From assembly GCF_040802235.1 (NCBI RefSeq), contig NC_133156.1:118200173-118264172 (forward strand): DNA of 64,000 nucleotides. The letters run 5' to 3'. The stretch is from Manis javanica. Taxonomy: Eukaryota; Chordata; Mammalia; Pholidota; Manidae. The notes beneath the pieces were generated by a model. That model saw only the letters and a program-made list of their open reading frames with translations. It was not told the origin of the DNA and searched no databases. The position numbers and the translations under genes were made by a program. This document shows, one piece after another, positions 1 to 10,840 of this stretch (position 1 is its first letter; each line of letters opens with the position of its first letter).

Positions 1-362
1 TATCAGAATTTTCACAAGTTTATTGTTGTTTGCAAATTCTTACTAAATGAAGGTATAAAGCAGTCAGTGCAAATGATTTTTAGTTTTTTTTATTATCTTT
101 TCAGCAATTAATATTTTTTGTGATTTTATGCAACCATATTTTTACTTTGTCTTGACAACTGAAAGATGTATAAGGTTTTTGCCAGAAATGTACTGTATAC
201 ATAGTTTTAAATGTAACAGATTTTACTGATATGTAAAAAGTTTGCCATTAAAATAGATGATTTCTCACTGAGAGGGAATTTTCTACCAGGTTGGGGGACA
301 TGGGAGCTTAATATATCTAATTTAAAATAATTTCACTGAAATAAACTCCATTGCTTTTACTT
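1..362 (+). other. PRKAA1: Possible 3' UTR end of the upstream gene (PRKAA1 by synteny)
   Basis: AT-rich sequence without a usable reading frame ends with an AATAAA hexamer at 340-345, followed by a plausible cleavage region near 360. In human, the same-strand neighbour upstream of TTC33 is PRKAA1, whose 3' end lies about 3 kb before the TTC33 promoter. That spacing fits here. No coding sequence is present, so the gene name is inferred from gene order only. It could simply be intergenic DNA. Confidence 0.35.
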
Positions 363-1163
363 TGATTATATTTTCTCTTCAGATACTTTTGTAGTTTTTC
401 AGAGTTTTAAATGATTTTATACAAAAAGTCTTGGCCTCTTAAAATGTTCAGTAGACTGTGCCTACATGCAGAACTCCATCTTTGGAATGAAAGAAAAATG
501 TGTGTTGTTTAAATCTTTTCCTTAACTCTTTCCATTGCCCCCATTCACAATAGAAATCTTTTTCATTATGACTTTAGTCAAGATGAATGAATTCTACTTA
601 CATAAGTAAATTAATTGGTAGTAGGGTAGAAATCAATCTTTGTGGTACAATATTTGAGATGTGTTCATGTATGTTTTGACTGGAGTATTTAAGCATACAG
701 TTTCAAATACTTTGTTTTAGAAAATGGGCGATAAAAAATTTTCATCTGTTGATGTGCTTAACTTTGTTAACTTTTGGGAAAACTAATGAAAAAAAGAAAA
801 AAACTCTTCTTGCTCATGGCTGACTATGCACTTTTTTTAAAACAATGTGCCTAAATATAAAATACAGTGCTTGAACAAACTTTAGTACTCAAAACATTGT
901 GATTTTTCTCTGAACTAAATTAGTTTTGATTTCATCATTTAACTAGCCGAACAAATATTTTAAGGTATGTACATTTAAAGTAAAGCACCTATCATTTATC
1001 CTTGGCTGCTAACAGTGGATTTGGTTAGAATTTCAGTACTGTTAGAACTCAATTAGTATGAAATCTTACATTGTTAAGCAGGGCTTGTGTTAGATGGTCA
1101 GCATTCTAAATCTTTATGAAGTAGCATGATTATTGTAACAACAGTAAAAAGGAGTATATGAAT
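363..1163. other. AT-rich intergenic stretch, nothing recognised
   Basis: No reading frame of note, no recognised repeat and no RNA gene seen. It lies between the presumed upstream 3' UTR and a short L1 insertion. Confidence 0.5.
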
Positions 1164-1180
1164 AGCACATAAGGTTTTTT

Positions 1181-1262
1181 TTTTGAATTTTCAATTTTTT
1201 TAAAATTTTTTATTAAGGTTTGATTGATATACACTCTTATGAAGGTTTCACATGAAAAAACA
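1181..1262 (-). mobile_element. Very short 5'-truncated L1 3' end with target-site duplication
   Basis: A T-rich stretch is followed by the reverse complement of a lineage L1 3' end; the same sequence ends the L1 copies near 33.05 and 46.9 kb. Perfect 17-bp direct repeats AGCACATAAGGTTTTTT at 1164-1180 and 1263-1279 flank it. The insert is only about 82 bp, a strongly 5'-truncated L1 integration with its poly(A) side at the left. Confidence 0.85.
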
Positions 1263-1744
1263 AGCACATAAGGTTTTTTAAGGAACTTACAAATTGCTTT
1301 ACAGTACTCTACAAAGTTGTACAAGAAATTTTCTTATTTGAAAAACCAATATTGAAACTGTTCTGTGTGAATACCAATAAATGTTAAGTATGACCAATTT
1401 AGAGGGTTTCTAGCCACTTGGAAGATGATCATGTTGTCTATAAATACATAGCATGGGAAAAGTATTAAGTATGTCAATAGAAATATCAAGATCATTGACC
1501 AAAGTAAGTAGGGAAGTAGTGAGTGAAGTGTGAAAACTTAGTGTTGAGAGATAACCTTTACCACAGGAGAGCAGCAGATCAAGGTTATTTGGGAGATTTA
1601 GGAAAAACCCCGAGGGAACAGCTTCAAGCACCATTTAATTATTCACTCTGCAAACTGGATCCCCTCAGAGAGCTTTACTTAAGCACTACAAGTGTAACCA
1701 TAAGATGTCAGTCATGTTCTGAGTGTCTTGTTAGGGAGATACTT

Positions 1745-1885
1745 TTTAAGGACTGTTACAGAGTACAACATATACAGAAAAGTGCACAAATCATAAATAT
1801 TTGGCTGTGAATTTTCAGTGCTTCAGGTGTACAGTGAACATAGCCACATAAACCTCTTCCCCAGTTAAGAAACACTATCACCAGG
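1745..1885 (-). mobile_element. Probable old L1M 3' UTR fragment
   Basis: The text resembles the reverse complement of the 3' UTR of ancient mammalian L1M elements (the segment with GAAAAGTGCACAAATCATAA and the following AT-rich part). No target duplication or clear ends are visible. The surrounding 1280-2704 otherwise shows no gene. Confidence 0.4.
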
Positions 1886-2704
1886 GATCACAGGAGACAA
1901 TCTTGGCGGCAGGCTACCACAATCATGCATTGATCATTTTCAAAATATTGGTTCACTTATGCAGCTCTTACAAATGTTGATGCGTTTAATCCAGCAATAC
2001 AAATAAAAGTCACATGTGATACCACCACTGATCTCATCAGAAGTCTGGAAGTGTTGGGAAACTCAAGATCATTATGGCAAATTCAAGTTTTTCAAAATCA
2101 TAATTTTTGCCTAAATTCTCGAATTTTATCATTGGCAACACTTGTTTTTCTTTAAGTAACAGGCTTCCTTGGTTCATTTTCATGATAAGGCCTGTCAAAT
2201 ACCCAAGCCCGAATAATCAGCTCTGTCAGTCATTCTTCTAAGTAACAGTTGTATTCCACGAAAAAGGTATCTATTTCAGCTTATAATGCAGTCACACGAG
2301 CTTTTATGGAGACATCATACTTCATTTCACAGAAGTACTTTGAGTATTTCCCATTTTGTCAAAAAGAATATTAAAAAGAACTGTACTCAGAAATCATTTT
2401 AATAAAATAATTCTGACTGCTTCATCAGGGACATTCTTGAGTGACCGTGCTTCGGGTGGGGGGTTACTATGAGAGAATAGTGAAGAATGCAATGACTGCT
2501 AGTACCGTTTGGTATCATTACCTTGATTCCTGCTGAACTGCCAGCGGTTTTACCTTCCATTGCTATTCCACTGCCAGTGTAAATGTCAATACTGTGAAAA
2601 CGCTAAATATCTTCATTTTAGTATGAAAATAGTTTTGGCTTTGAAACAGTCTTGGAGGCTCTCAGGGGTCCGGATGATCGCTTTGAAGAATCATTGGTGC
2701 ACAT

Positions 2705-2945
2705 CAGCGGTTCTTAAAGGGGCGAGAAGGTGGGTGGCGGGGTAAGTATGTTTCTGCCAGAGACATATGGCAATGTTTGGAGACGTTTTCGGTTGTCACA
2801 ACTGATGGTGGTTGGGGGTAGTAGATGCTAACGGCATCTGGTGCGTAGAGACTAGGTATGTTGCTAAACACCCTACAGCCGACAGGACAGCCCCCTTCCA
2901 ACAAAGAATTAGAAATATTACAATCCTGAGGCTGGGAGAGCACAA
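2705..2945 (+). mobile_element. MER20-like hAT-Charlie DNA element
   Basis: Starts with CAGCGGTTCTTAAA and contains GGCAATGTTTGGAGACGTTT, GTTGTCACAACTGATGG, GCTAAACACCCTACAG and ACAAAGAATTA. These occur in the order of the MER20 consensus as I know it. It is a non-autonomous DNA transposon relic of roughly full length (the usual size is about 220 bp) and has no coding capacity. Confidence 0.75.
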
Positions 2946-3353
2946 GATAGCTACAATGATAACAATCTGAATATTTCAATTTCCTAGACATTTCCTCTGT
3001 TACATTCCCTCTTCTGGGTCCAATTTGTTTTTTCCTTTGTGAAGCCTACATTTCAACCCCAGGCCTCCCTGATCTGCTCCAATGAACCTTTTTCCGATCG
3101 GGTTTTGCCTCTGTCCTTCGCGTCCGGCAGCCTCATCAGGCTGTAAACTCCTTAAGGGGAGACCGAATCTCAACGCTCGGAATTCCGCCCAAATCGCTCT
3201 ACGCCCGCCGCCTCTGCTTTACCTGCAGACTGTCGTGTGGTTTGGCCGCGGCCGTTTCGGTCAGCGCGCAGCTCAGCCTGCGCGGCCGCAGTATCCCTCA
3301 CGCCCGGCACTCCCAGCTTCTGCCAGAGGGCGCTCTCAGCCCGGATGACTCCG

Positions 3354-3373
3354 ACTACAAATCCCAGAGGGCA
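3354..3373 (+). promoter_or_regulatory. ZNF143/THAP11-type (SBS) motif
   Basis: ACTACAAATCCCAGAGGGCA closely follows the ACTACAAnTCCCAGnnnGC consensus bound by ZNF143 at CpG-island promoters. The adjoining 3319-3338 contains CCAGAGGGCGCTCT, which loosely resembles a CTCF core. Both are motif readings without occupancy data. Confidence 0.55.
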
Positions 3374-3562
3374 ATGGGGTGGGGATGGCCCGATGGTTTC
3401 TGAGATTTGTGGTTCCAGGGAAGGGACTGGCTCAAGATAAGGCCTCTGAAAGTCGCCCAGTCCCTGCCCGCCTGTCTGGACTATTCGGATGCCGCTAGTT
3501 GGTCAACCCGTTTCTTGGGGAACCGGGCACCTAATGAGGCGGGCCGGTAGGAGAGCGGCATA

Positions 3563-3578
3563 ACTTCCGCTTCCGGTG
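3563..3578. promoter_or_regulatory. Tandem ETS-family sites
   Basis: ACTTCCGCTTCCGGTG holds two adjacent TTCCG cores, the reverse complement of CGGAA, typical of GABPA/ELK-type sites near TATA-less start sites. A third TTCCGGG core lies at 3828-3834. The transcription start is probably within a few tens of bases. Confidence 0.5.
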
Positions 3579-3969
3579 GACATAGGGCAAGGGGAATCTA
3601 AACACGACATCAGGGGAGTGGTCACCGGGGCTATCTGGTCTGTGGTGGAAGCCCGAGGAAGAGGAGGAAATTTACGCTAGTGGGTCTTGTGGTTAGGGAA
3701 GAAAAGAGGTCAGAAGTCGGAATTGAGACCCATCGGGGGTGTGGCAGAGACGGTACACTAAGGTCGGTCTCTAGGACGTGCAGGTCTTGGGGTCCGGCCC
3801 TCCCTTGCACCCGCGCCAGAGGCGGCTTCCGGGCTTCCAAAGGCTGACAGCGCGCCTCTGACCTTTCTTTAGTGGTGGGAGGAGCGGAACCGAGCTTGCC
3901 CTCCACCCGGAGCTGAAGGCGTTCGCGGCCGATCAACTCACGGGTGACGTTCAGAACGGCCTGTATGAA

Positions 3970-6574
3970 CTTCGCACATTTTTATTGTTGCTGTGAATGA
4001 AGGAGAGTCGCTAATACTGATTTCTCTCTTGTGGTGACATTTTCGGGTAAATTGTTTCTTGAATGTCTCATCTTTGAATACATCCCTGTACCCGGGAGGA
4101 TGCTGTTTTGATTTCCTGATCTTGTGCACCCAGTGGTTTCTCGCCTTTGTTGCTGCATCCTCCTACGGAGTCAAGACAAGCATTATTTGGCTTGTGGCTC
4201 GGTGAATTGCCAGGTTGTCAACAATAATTGAGCACCTATTGTAGGGATAATTGTACCAGCGAAAGAATTTAGGATACAACATTGCTGTTTTGAATTTTCA
4301 TAACATTCACGAACTATTAATTATGCATAAAGTGAACTTATGTCGTTTAACATGAAACACATATGATTATGATTTACCCATACACTTTCTGATCCTGGTG
4401 AAAAAACGTAAAGGCTAGAATGTTGGCGCCTTGGGCATCGAACTATAGATTCACGAAAGCCTTCTTTATAAGAATAAGTTTTTATTTCATGTTCAGATAG
4501 CCTTAGAGGAACGATAAGCTGTTTAAGATGCCCGAATCAACTTGCAGTATTACATTTTCCGAGGTGAAAAGTGTTTGCATGTGTTCTAGGATTCACCTTC
4601 CTTTAGTCCTGGCTGATTTTTATTCTTCAAAATTTAAGTCTCCAGAAAGCCTCAAATGTCTCTTCTCTGACGTCATAGCATCTTTTATTTACTCTCTAAT
4701 AGCACTTATCCTGTACTGAATTGACTATACTCTGTTGTCTCCAGACAGTTTTGAAGAAGATACAAAGCTGTGCTAATGGCCTTGGTAACAGATTGATACT
4801 TTTAAACCTCAGTGGGCTCTTGATACAATTTGGTATCTTTACCCATCCCTTATTGTCGCTTTTCCTATTCTATACAGTAACTATTTCAGAGTTCTCAGAT
4901 CCATTTCATTTCCCTTTACTTGGAGCAGATGACTTTCTATTTCTCTGAGGAATGTTAAGCTTGGGGATATGAAATCCCTCATTTTTTTTTTCTTCTATTC
5001 CTGAACTTGACTATACTTTTCACTCAGTATTAACTCTTGTCTGAGAGGCATGTCTTCTTGTCCCTCTCTTCAAGGCCGAACTTTGCAATCACTAGTGGTC
5101 ATCAGGCCTGTTATATCCCTATAACCTTATTCTGTCCTGACCTCCACAGCTTCGGAGGAGAATGGCGTAAACACCTGAGGCAGCGCTGTGTGTGGCTTTT
5201 TCATACACAGTTAAGAGGCACTTGGGGCCTTAGCCTATATCTATCTTAAGCATTTATAACAATGGTTTGGATTGGAGGATGGGGAGGGTAATGTGAGTCG
5301 GAATGACCTACTAATTTTTTTAAATATCCATGGGTCAGTCTGTTTCTTTTTCCTTTCTTTTCCATCCTAACTCCCACTCCCAATAGTCTATAGATCTGCC
5401 CAATGATTTCTAATTTTATTTTGCATTTAATAGGCACACCAGTGTTCCATCTATATTAATAGGGTCTGCATGCTACCTGATTCCTCACATTGCTGAGTTA
5501 GAAACAAAGTTCCGTTTGGAAACTTGAAGCCAGAAAATTTAATCCTTGTGCTTGTCACTTTTAGGGACAGTCATAAATACAAGACTTCTTTCTTTTCTTG
5601 ACTTATCCTGATGTCTTGTGAGACCTTCCTAAGGATCCTTTCTCTCATTCAGTCTTCACTCTGTCTCTGGGCTTCCATTCCATAGGAACCACACTTCCAT
5701 TTCCAGCCATTTCTTGCTTCTTTCCCTAAGTTACTTATAGTCATTTTCAAACACAGGAAATTCATTTTTCTGTATTATAATGGATGTGGGGAGAGTTTGG
5801 CATTGTCCTAATTCCCTAGCATAGTGTATAACCCATTACTCCTCTGGTAGAAAATCCCTGCTCCTGTAAAAGGCATGTGGTTCACCCATATCAGCACTCA
5901 GTTTTTGATGGCTATAACCTATTGACACTTGTATTCATTAGGAACAGGCACATGACATTCATGTTTCTTAACTACTCTCAGTTCTGCCATTTTCTTGGGC
6001 CTTTTGTGTGAATTATTTCCCAGCCACCCTCACTTTTTTTCATTCTCTTCCTTCTAGTTATTTCTCTGTTTGGTTTCAACCACGTGCATCAGAGATGAAG
6101 ACCTTGATACCTGCTAGAACTTAATTCACTATTTCATTTCTCTCTCTTCCTTACTCCCACATTGCCCGTTCTTTCAAGTTTCATAAAGACCGTTGGTTCA
6201 TTGCTTTTCCTTATCCCTATAGTTTATCTCTCAGTTGATCATAATCTCCTTGGTGATAGAGACTCTTAAGAATGGAATGAAAGTTTAGACATTATTCTCC
6301 TGAATGCACAGAGACATATAAAAATTTATATACAATTCCAGGAGTTTCTTAGTATTTTTAGCCCATTCATGTAATTAGTAAGAGTTCTTGGATCGCTCAG
6401 TAAATCCCTTCTCTAAATAAATATTTGTTGACTGCTTCTAGGGTTTCCTTTAACTTTATCCCATCAAATATCCTTTCTTATCCCTAACATTTTTGTGTCG
6501 CCAATTTACAAAGCAGTGTAACATTTGTTCTCTTTTTGATTCACCAGTTTTGTGAATTAAGTCATTTACCAAGT
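3970..6574. other. First intron of TTC33, no gene seen
   Basis: AT-rich intronic sequence with only short chance frames. CTAAATAAATATTTGTTGACTG near 6413 resembles the end of an L2 element, so part of the preceding text may be decayed L2. I cannot set its limits. Confidence 0.45.
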
Positions 6575-7335
6575 TTGAATCTTTTGAAAACTTGTTATTA
6601 TGGAAAATTTCAAACATATATGAAAGGAAAGAGGGAAGTACAAGGAATCCTACTCATCACCTAACTTTTATCAGTTACCAACTCATAGCAATCTTTTTCA
6701 TCTCTATTTCTCCTTCTACTTCCCCTCCCCCTGTGGATTACTTTGAGAGAATTCCTAAATATCATATAATTTTATGTGAAATATTTTAGTATGTATTCCT
6801 AAATAAGTTTTTATTAACTTAATCACAATACTGTTATACCTTTAAAAAATAACAGTGATTCCTTAATATCATCAAATAGCAAATTAGTGTTCTGGTTTCC
6901 TCTATTATTTCATAAATTTTTGCTCCTCATTTCCTTGTTTAAATCTGGAGCTAAACAAGATCCACATATATTTGGTGATATGTCTCTTTAAGTCTCTCTC
7001 AACCTAGGGCTTAGCTCCCATCTTTCATTCCTTTTTTTTCCTAGAAGTTTATTTCTTGAAGAGATCAGTTTTATTTTTCTTCAGTTTCTGTTACTTGCTG
7101 TCTGCACCTCTACTGTGTTATTTAGCATGTTCATCTGTATCCCATATTTCTTATTAACTGGTAGTGGCTTGTTCTGATTCAGGATTAATTTTTGGCAAGG
7201 ATACTTCATGGGTGATGTGTCACTTTTATCAGGAGATACTTACTGTCCAGTTGTCTTCACAATTTTAACAGCCTTTGGTGATTATTGCCTAGATCCACTA
7301 TTTAATTAGTGGTCAAAAAAAAATGGTGACAGTTT
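6575..7335 (-). mobile_element. Ancient L1 (L1ME/L1MD type) 3' UTR fragment
   Basis: Reads as the reverse complement of the long 3' UTR of old mammalian L1s. In order it has TTATTATGGAAAATTTCAAACATAT, CCTTAATATCATCAAATA, GATATGTCTCTTTAAGTCTC, TTTTTGGCAAGGATACTTCATG and GCCTAGATCCACT. It is heavily diverged and ends about 90 bp before the first TTC33 coding exon. Confidence 0.65.
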
Positions 7336-7427
7336 GGTCCTACTGTCTCTGCTTCATGTAGTAGGTGGGATACTTCTGTAAAATGCCAAGTTTGAATTTT
7401 AAAGCTGTTTCTTTGTGATTATCCAGA

Positions 7428-7648
7428 ATGGCTTCCTTTGGATGGAAGAGGAAAATTGGCGAGAAGGTCTCAAAAGTCACTTCCCAGCAGTTTGAAGCTG
7501 AAGCAGCTGATGAGAAGGATGCAGTTGAGAATGATGAAGGGAACTGGCTTCATGCCATTAAACGTAGGAAAGAAATTCTCCTTGAAGGCTGTGTTGAGAA
7601 AAGTAAAAAGCTGAAGGATGAAGGAGCCAATTTGGCTGAAAATAAAAG
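7428..7648 (+). CDS. TTC33: TTC33 coding exon 1 (gene exon 2): N-terminus, residues 1-74
   Basis: Starts at the ATG of MASFGWKRKIGEK, two bases after a pyrimidine-rich acceptor ending TTATCCAG (AG 7425-7426), so the exon carries only one base of 5' UTR. It encodes 73 full codons and two bases of an arginine codon, and ends at a strong donor, AAAAG|GTATGT (GT at 7649-7650). The product is charged and lysine-rich before the TPR domain, closely matching mammalian TTC33 in order and length. The open frame runs six codons into the intron; those residues are not part of the protein. TTC33 is a small TPR protein whose biochemical role is poorly known; TPRs normally mediate protein-protein contacts. 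Confidence 0.95.
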
Positions 7649-8479
7649 GTATGTTTTTAGAATTTTCTGATAAAGAACAGTTTACATTTTTGGATTCACT
7701 CTCAGTAATGGGATGAAGAGTTTTTAATTCTATAAATTCATGTCTTAAAACTTTGATCTAGGAGCTAAATTAAAGAAATAGTTTTAAAGTCATCTTTAAA
7801 TATTCCCACAGAATCTAAAAGTTTGTAAAAGAGTTTTCAAAATGCTGATAATCTCTCTGCTTTGCCATCATTTTTGTTCTTTCTGAAGGAGAGTAAGTGC
7901 TAAGTAAAATGTAGTCCAACTTATTCGCTGGGAGATGGTCTAATTCTTGGAAAGTTTCTCCTTGTAATATTATGTACCAGATAAATTGGATATTTCCTGA
8001 AAAATTTTGAGGGCATGTACTTTTTTTATGTAGGTGTTCAATTATTCTTTTCCATGACTTCTCAAATACTTTGGCAAATATGTTTTGGGGCATAGGAATT
8101 TGATAATAGCTTCATTTATTCTTAGCCATTCCTCAGCTAAGCTCTTATACTTTTCCTGTGCATACCCTTTTCTTTTTTCTTTTTTCCTTTCCTCTTTTTC
8201 CTACCTTCTTAGTCCTTTTCCTCTTTCTCTGCTTAGATCTTTAAACCAGACCAAAAATCTTTACCATAGATCAGTGAGTAAAGGACCAATTGTTTAGTAA
8301 ATTGTGTAGAGAAAGTTGAAATTCTGCATAGAGGAAGATAAAGTGCTGTATGTAATCCCACATAAAAAGATGGACTCTAGAGGGATAAAAATCTCAATGT
8401 GAAAGCTAAAACTACACAGTAAAGGAAAATACAGAAAGGTATCTTTATAAACTAGAGGTAGAGAAAAACAATTTTATTT

Positions 8480-9410
8480 TTTTAAATTATAGTTATAAGA
8501 ATTGTTCAACCCTCTATAGTCCTTATATCTAGACCCCAAAATTCCCAATAATTGCTTTATTTATCTTCTTATAAGCACACATACACACATAATTGCACTG
8601 ACAATTTTTTTCCTCATATTTTTGAAAGTAAGTTACATTGTGATATTTTACTCCTAATTTAGCATGCTTCTCCTAAGAATAAGGATATTCTCTTACTAAA
8701 CACAATAACCAAAACCTATAAAAATTAACAATGCTATAATCTAATATCCAGTCTACGTTTATTTAGATATTTCCAATTTCATCTAAATATCTTTTATAGT
8801 ATTTTTTTAAAACCAGGATACAATCACAGTGACTACAATGGGGTGGTGGGCGGTGGGGGGGAGTGGCTTGATAATTTGGCTGAATGTAGTAACCACAGTA
8901 TTGCTCATAAGAAACCTTCATAAGATTGTACATCAGTGATACCTTAATAAAAAAATATACAGATATACACAACTGAGCGGTTTTTAGTATATTCGCAAAG
9001 TTGTGCAGCCATTATAGGAGAGTTTCATCACCCCCGCAAAAAAAACAGACAAACCAGGATCCAATCAGAGTTCACACATTTCATGTGGTTCTTACATCTC
9101 TTTGTATCTGCTTGGGTCCCCTACTTTTATCTTCCATGACATTGACTTTTTGAAGAGTCTAGATCAGTTTTCTATTTGATTGTTCCTTGTGATGTCACTT
9201 AACCTGTTCCACTATTTCATGTAGTTCTTTTAAACTGAAAGTTAGGTGTTCAGCTTTGATTTAGATTGTGATTAACATTTTTGGCAAGAATACTTTATGT
9301 TGTAATGTTTGTGCTTTAACTGTATTGGGAGATCAGTAACATCAGGTTGTTATTAATGCAGCCATTTGAAAGACATCATGTGTGTGTCCTTTGCTGTGTT
9401 TAATAGCTCC
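8480..9410 (-). mobile_element. Ancient L1 3' UTR fragment, interrupted
   Basis: Fragments such as ATTTCATGTGGTTCTTACATCTCTTTG and TTTTTGGCAAGAATACTTTATG resemble the same old L1 3' UTR class as 6575-7335. It appears to continue past 11234 as short remnants. It is interrupted at 8830-9050 and at 9427-11217 by later insertions. Confidence 0.45.
8830..9050 (+). mobile_element. L1 3'-end insertion with 20-bp target duplication
   Basis: Direct repeats AAACCAGGATMCAATCASAG at 8810-8829 and 9051-9070 match at 18 of 20 positions. Between them lies the sense-strand lineage L1 3' end (GTGACTACAATGGGG ... TGTACATCAGTGATACC) with an A run at 8943-8949, then about 100 bp ending in a second A run near 9038. 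The second part resembles an older L1 3' UTR. The insert may be compound, either nested or template-switched. Confidence 0.7.
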
Positions 9411-9432
9411 TGAAAGTCATATTTTTTTTTTT

Positions 9433-9755
9433 GAGAGGGCATCTCTCATATTTATTGATCAAATGGTTGTTAACAACAATAAAATTCTGTATAGGGGGGT
9501 CAGTGCTCAATGCACAATCATTAATCCATCTCAAGCCTAATTCTCATCAGTCTCCAATCTTCTGAAGCATAACGAACAAGTTTTTACATGGTGAACGAAT
9601 TCTTACATAGTGAATAAATTCTTACATGGTGAACAGTACAAGGGCATTCATCACAGAAACTTTCGGTTTTGATCACGCATTATGAACTATAAACAATCAG
9701 GTCAAATATGAATATTCGTTTGATTTTTATACTTGATTTATATGTTGATCCCACA
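9433..9755 (-). repeat. 3' LTR (U3-R) end of the retroposed ERV RNA
   Basis: Begins TGTGGGATCAAC on the minus strand directly after the purine tract TAATAAAGGGAGAAA (9756-9770). It contains three 19-bp tandem units at 9577-9633 (unit like TTCACCATGTAAGAACTTA on the minus strand) and ends AATAAATATGAGAGATGCCCTCTC before the A run. U5 is absent, as expected for an RNA polyadenylated at the end of R. A shorter relative is at 53197-53454. Confidence 0.75.
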
Positions 9756-10032
9756 TTTCTCCCTTTATTATTATTATTATTTTTATTTTTAATAAAATGC
9801 TGAAGTGATAGGTAGATGCAAGATAAAGGTAGAAAACATAGTTTAGTGCTGTAAGAGGGCAAATGTAGATGATCAGGTGTGTGCCTATGGACTAAGTATT
9901 AATCCAAGCTAGACAAGGGCAGCAAAACATCCACGGATGCAGAAGATTTCTCTCAAAGCAGGGGGGGTGAGGTTCTGGGCCTCACCTCTGTTGATCCCCA
10001 ATTTCTCACCTGATGGCCCCCCTGCGACTGTG

Positions 10033-10073
10033 CCTGTCTTAGGTTGTTCCTCCCTTGAGGAATCTTACCCGTC
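10033..10073 (-). promoter_or_regulatory. Half CTE-like RNA export element
   Basis: On the minus strand GACGGGTAAGA is followed, after 18 bases, by ACCTAAGACAGG. The intervening bases hold a perfect TTCCTC/GAGGAA stem with a short loop. These two boxes are the internal-loop strands of the constitutive transport element of type-D retroviruses (Mason-Pfizer monkey virus class), which recruit NXF1. Only one pair is seen here, between env and the polypurine tract. Confidence 0.65.
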
Positions 10074-10387
10074 TCTGGCTAACCAGTCATCTTCCGGGGC
10101 CATACAGGGAAATGTAAAGTTGGTAAGTGAGAGAGAAGCCATATTGTTTGAAAAGGTTAGCTTTTTACTTCTTTGCAGATTTATGCCCTGTGGCTTCTAT
10201 GCCCAGCACTTGTCTCGAGGTATCTTTACCACCTGGAGGAATTATGATACTCGGTAAATTCTATATGAGGCACAAATTCTATTTAAGGGTGTAATTAGGA
10301 AGGAAGAAGAAAAGCTGTAGAGGTAGCATATGGAAGAAAACATGGGAGGATTGATTATTTCTTTGACATATCTTCTTGTAGAGTACC

Positions 10388-10840
10388 TTAAGTATGTATA
10401 GGTTTTAAACTACTAACTTGTTTGCACACACATATTAACATAATAGGAATACAGTCACATAAACAAAGCAAATCTATAATTACCATCCATCTCCAGTGAA
10501 GCCAAGAAAACCATTTAGGCACCCTAGTCATTTGTGAAAATTTGTCTATGATATGATGGATATTGTCCAACTGTACTTGAACAGTCTGAGAGAAATCAGA
10601 CAAATTAAAGCAGCCCATTTCTGGGATCTGTTCACATCCCATATGTTCTTTTAACCGTAGATAGTCTATAGTCATAAGATTTTGGAGTGCTACAACTTGC
10701 ACCCCTCCCAACTCCTGGTTGAGTTCCAACAGTACAGATCCGGTCAAATTCGTTGTCTCACTGTATGCACATGCCAGCCTAGACATCTCCCTCCTCATTC
10801 CAATGGCAAGTCCAGGAAACGGTGGGTTGGATGCAGCCAC
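10388..10840 (-). pseudogene. ERV env transmembrane-subunit fragment
   Basis: An open frame of 150 codons carries the layout of a retroviral TM subunit. In order it has a heptad-repeat-like stretch, the segment LQNLMTIDYLRLKEHMGC in the place of the immunosuppressive-like domain, a C-EQIPEMG-C loop, a second heptad stretch and a tryptophan-rich membrane-proximal part. A hydrophobic anchor follows (about residues 117-138). The loop has C-x7-C where gamma-type envelopes have C-x6-C-C, so one cysteine is replaced by glycine. The general pattern recalls envelopes of the alpharetrovirus kind, but I cannot assign a family. The surface subunit is not present, and the start codon used by the frame is arbitrary. 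It is a relic within a retroposed RNA copy. Confidence 0.65.

Larger units (their letters stand above)
3090..3960 (+). promoter_or_regulatory. TTC33: CpG-island promoter and non-coding first exon region of TTC33
   Basis: This is the only strongly GC- and CpG-rich stretch in the window. It sits about 3.5 kb before the first coding exon, in the direction of TTC33 transcription. No TATA box is visible; ETS and ZNF143-type motifs are present (listed separately). Mammalian TTC33 has a non-coding first exon, which should lie here, but I cannot place its donor from sequence alone. Several short open frames in this island, such as 3631-3936 on the minus strand, are GC-driven artefacts. Confidence 0.75.

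Noticed and set aside
3082..3440. Overlapping + strand frames in the CpG island
   Set aside because: Composition artefacts in promoter sequence; no recognisable domain.
3631..3936. 101-codon minus-strand frame in the CpG island
   Set aside because: GC-rich sequence yields long frames by chance; no family or start context, and it overlaps the TTC33 first-exon region.
7649..7670. Extension of the first TTC33 coding exon into YVFRIF
   Set aside because: It is read past a strong GT donor; the next exon restores the family sequence after splicing.
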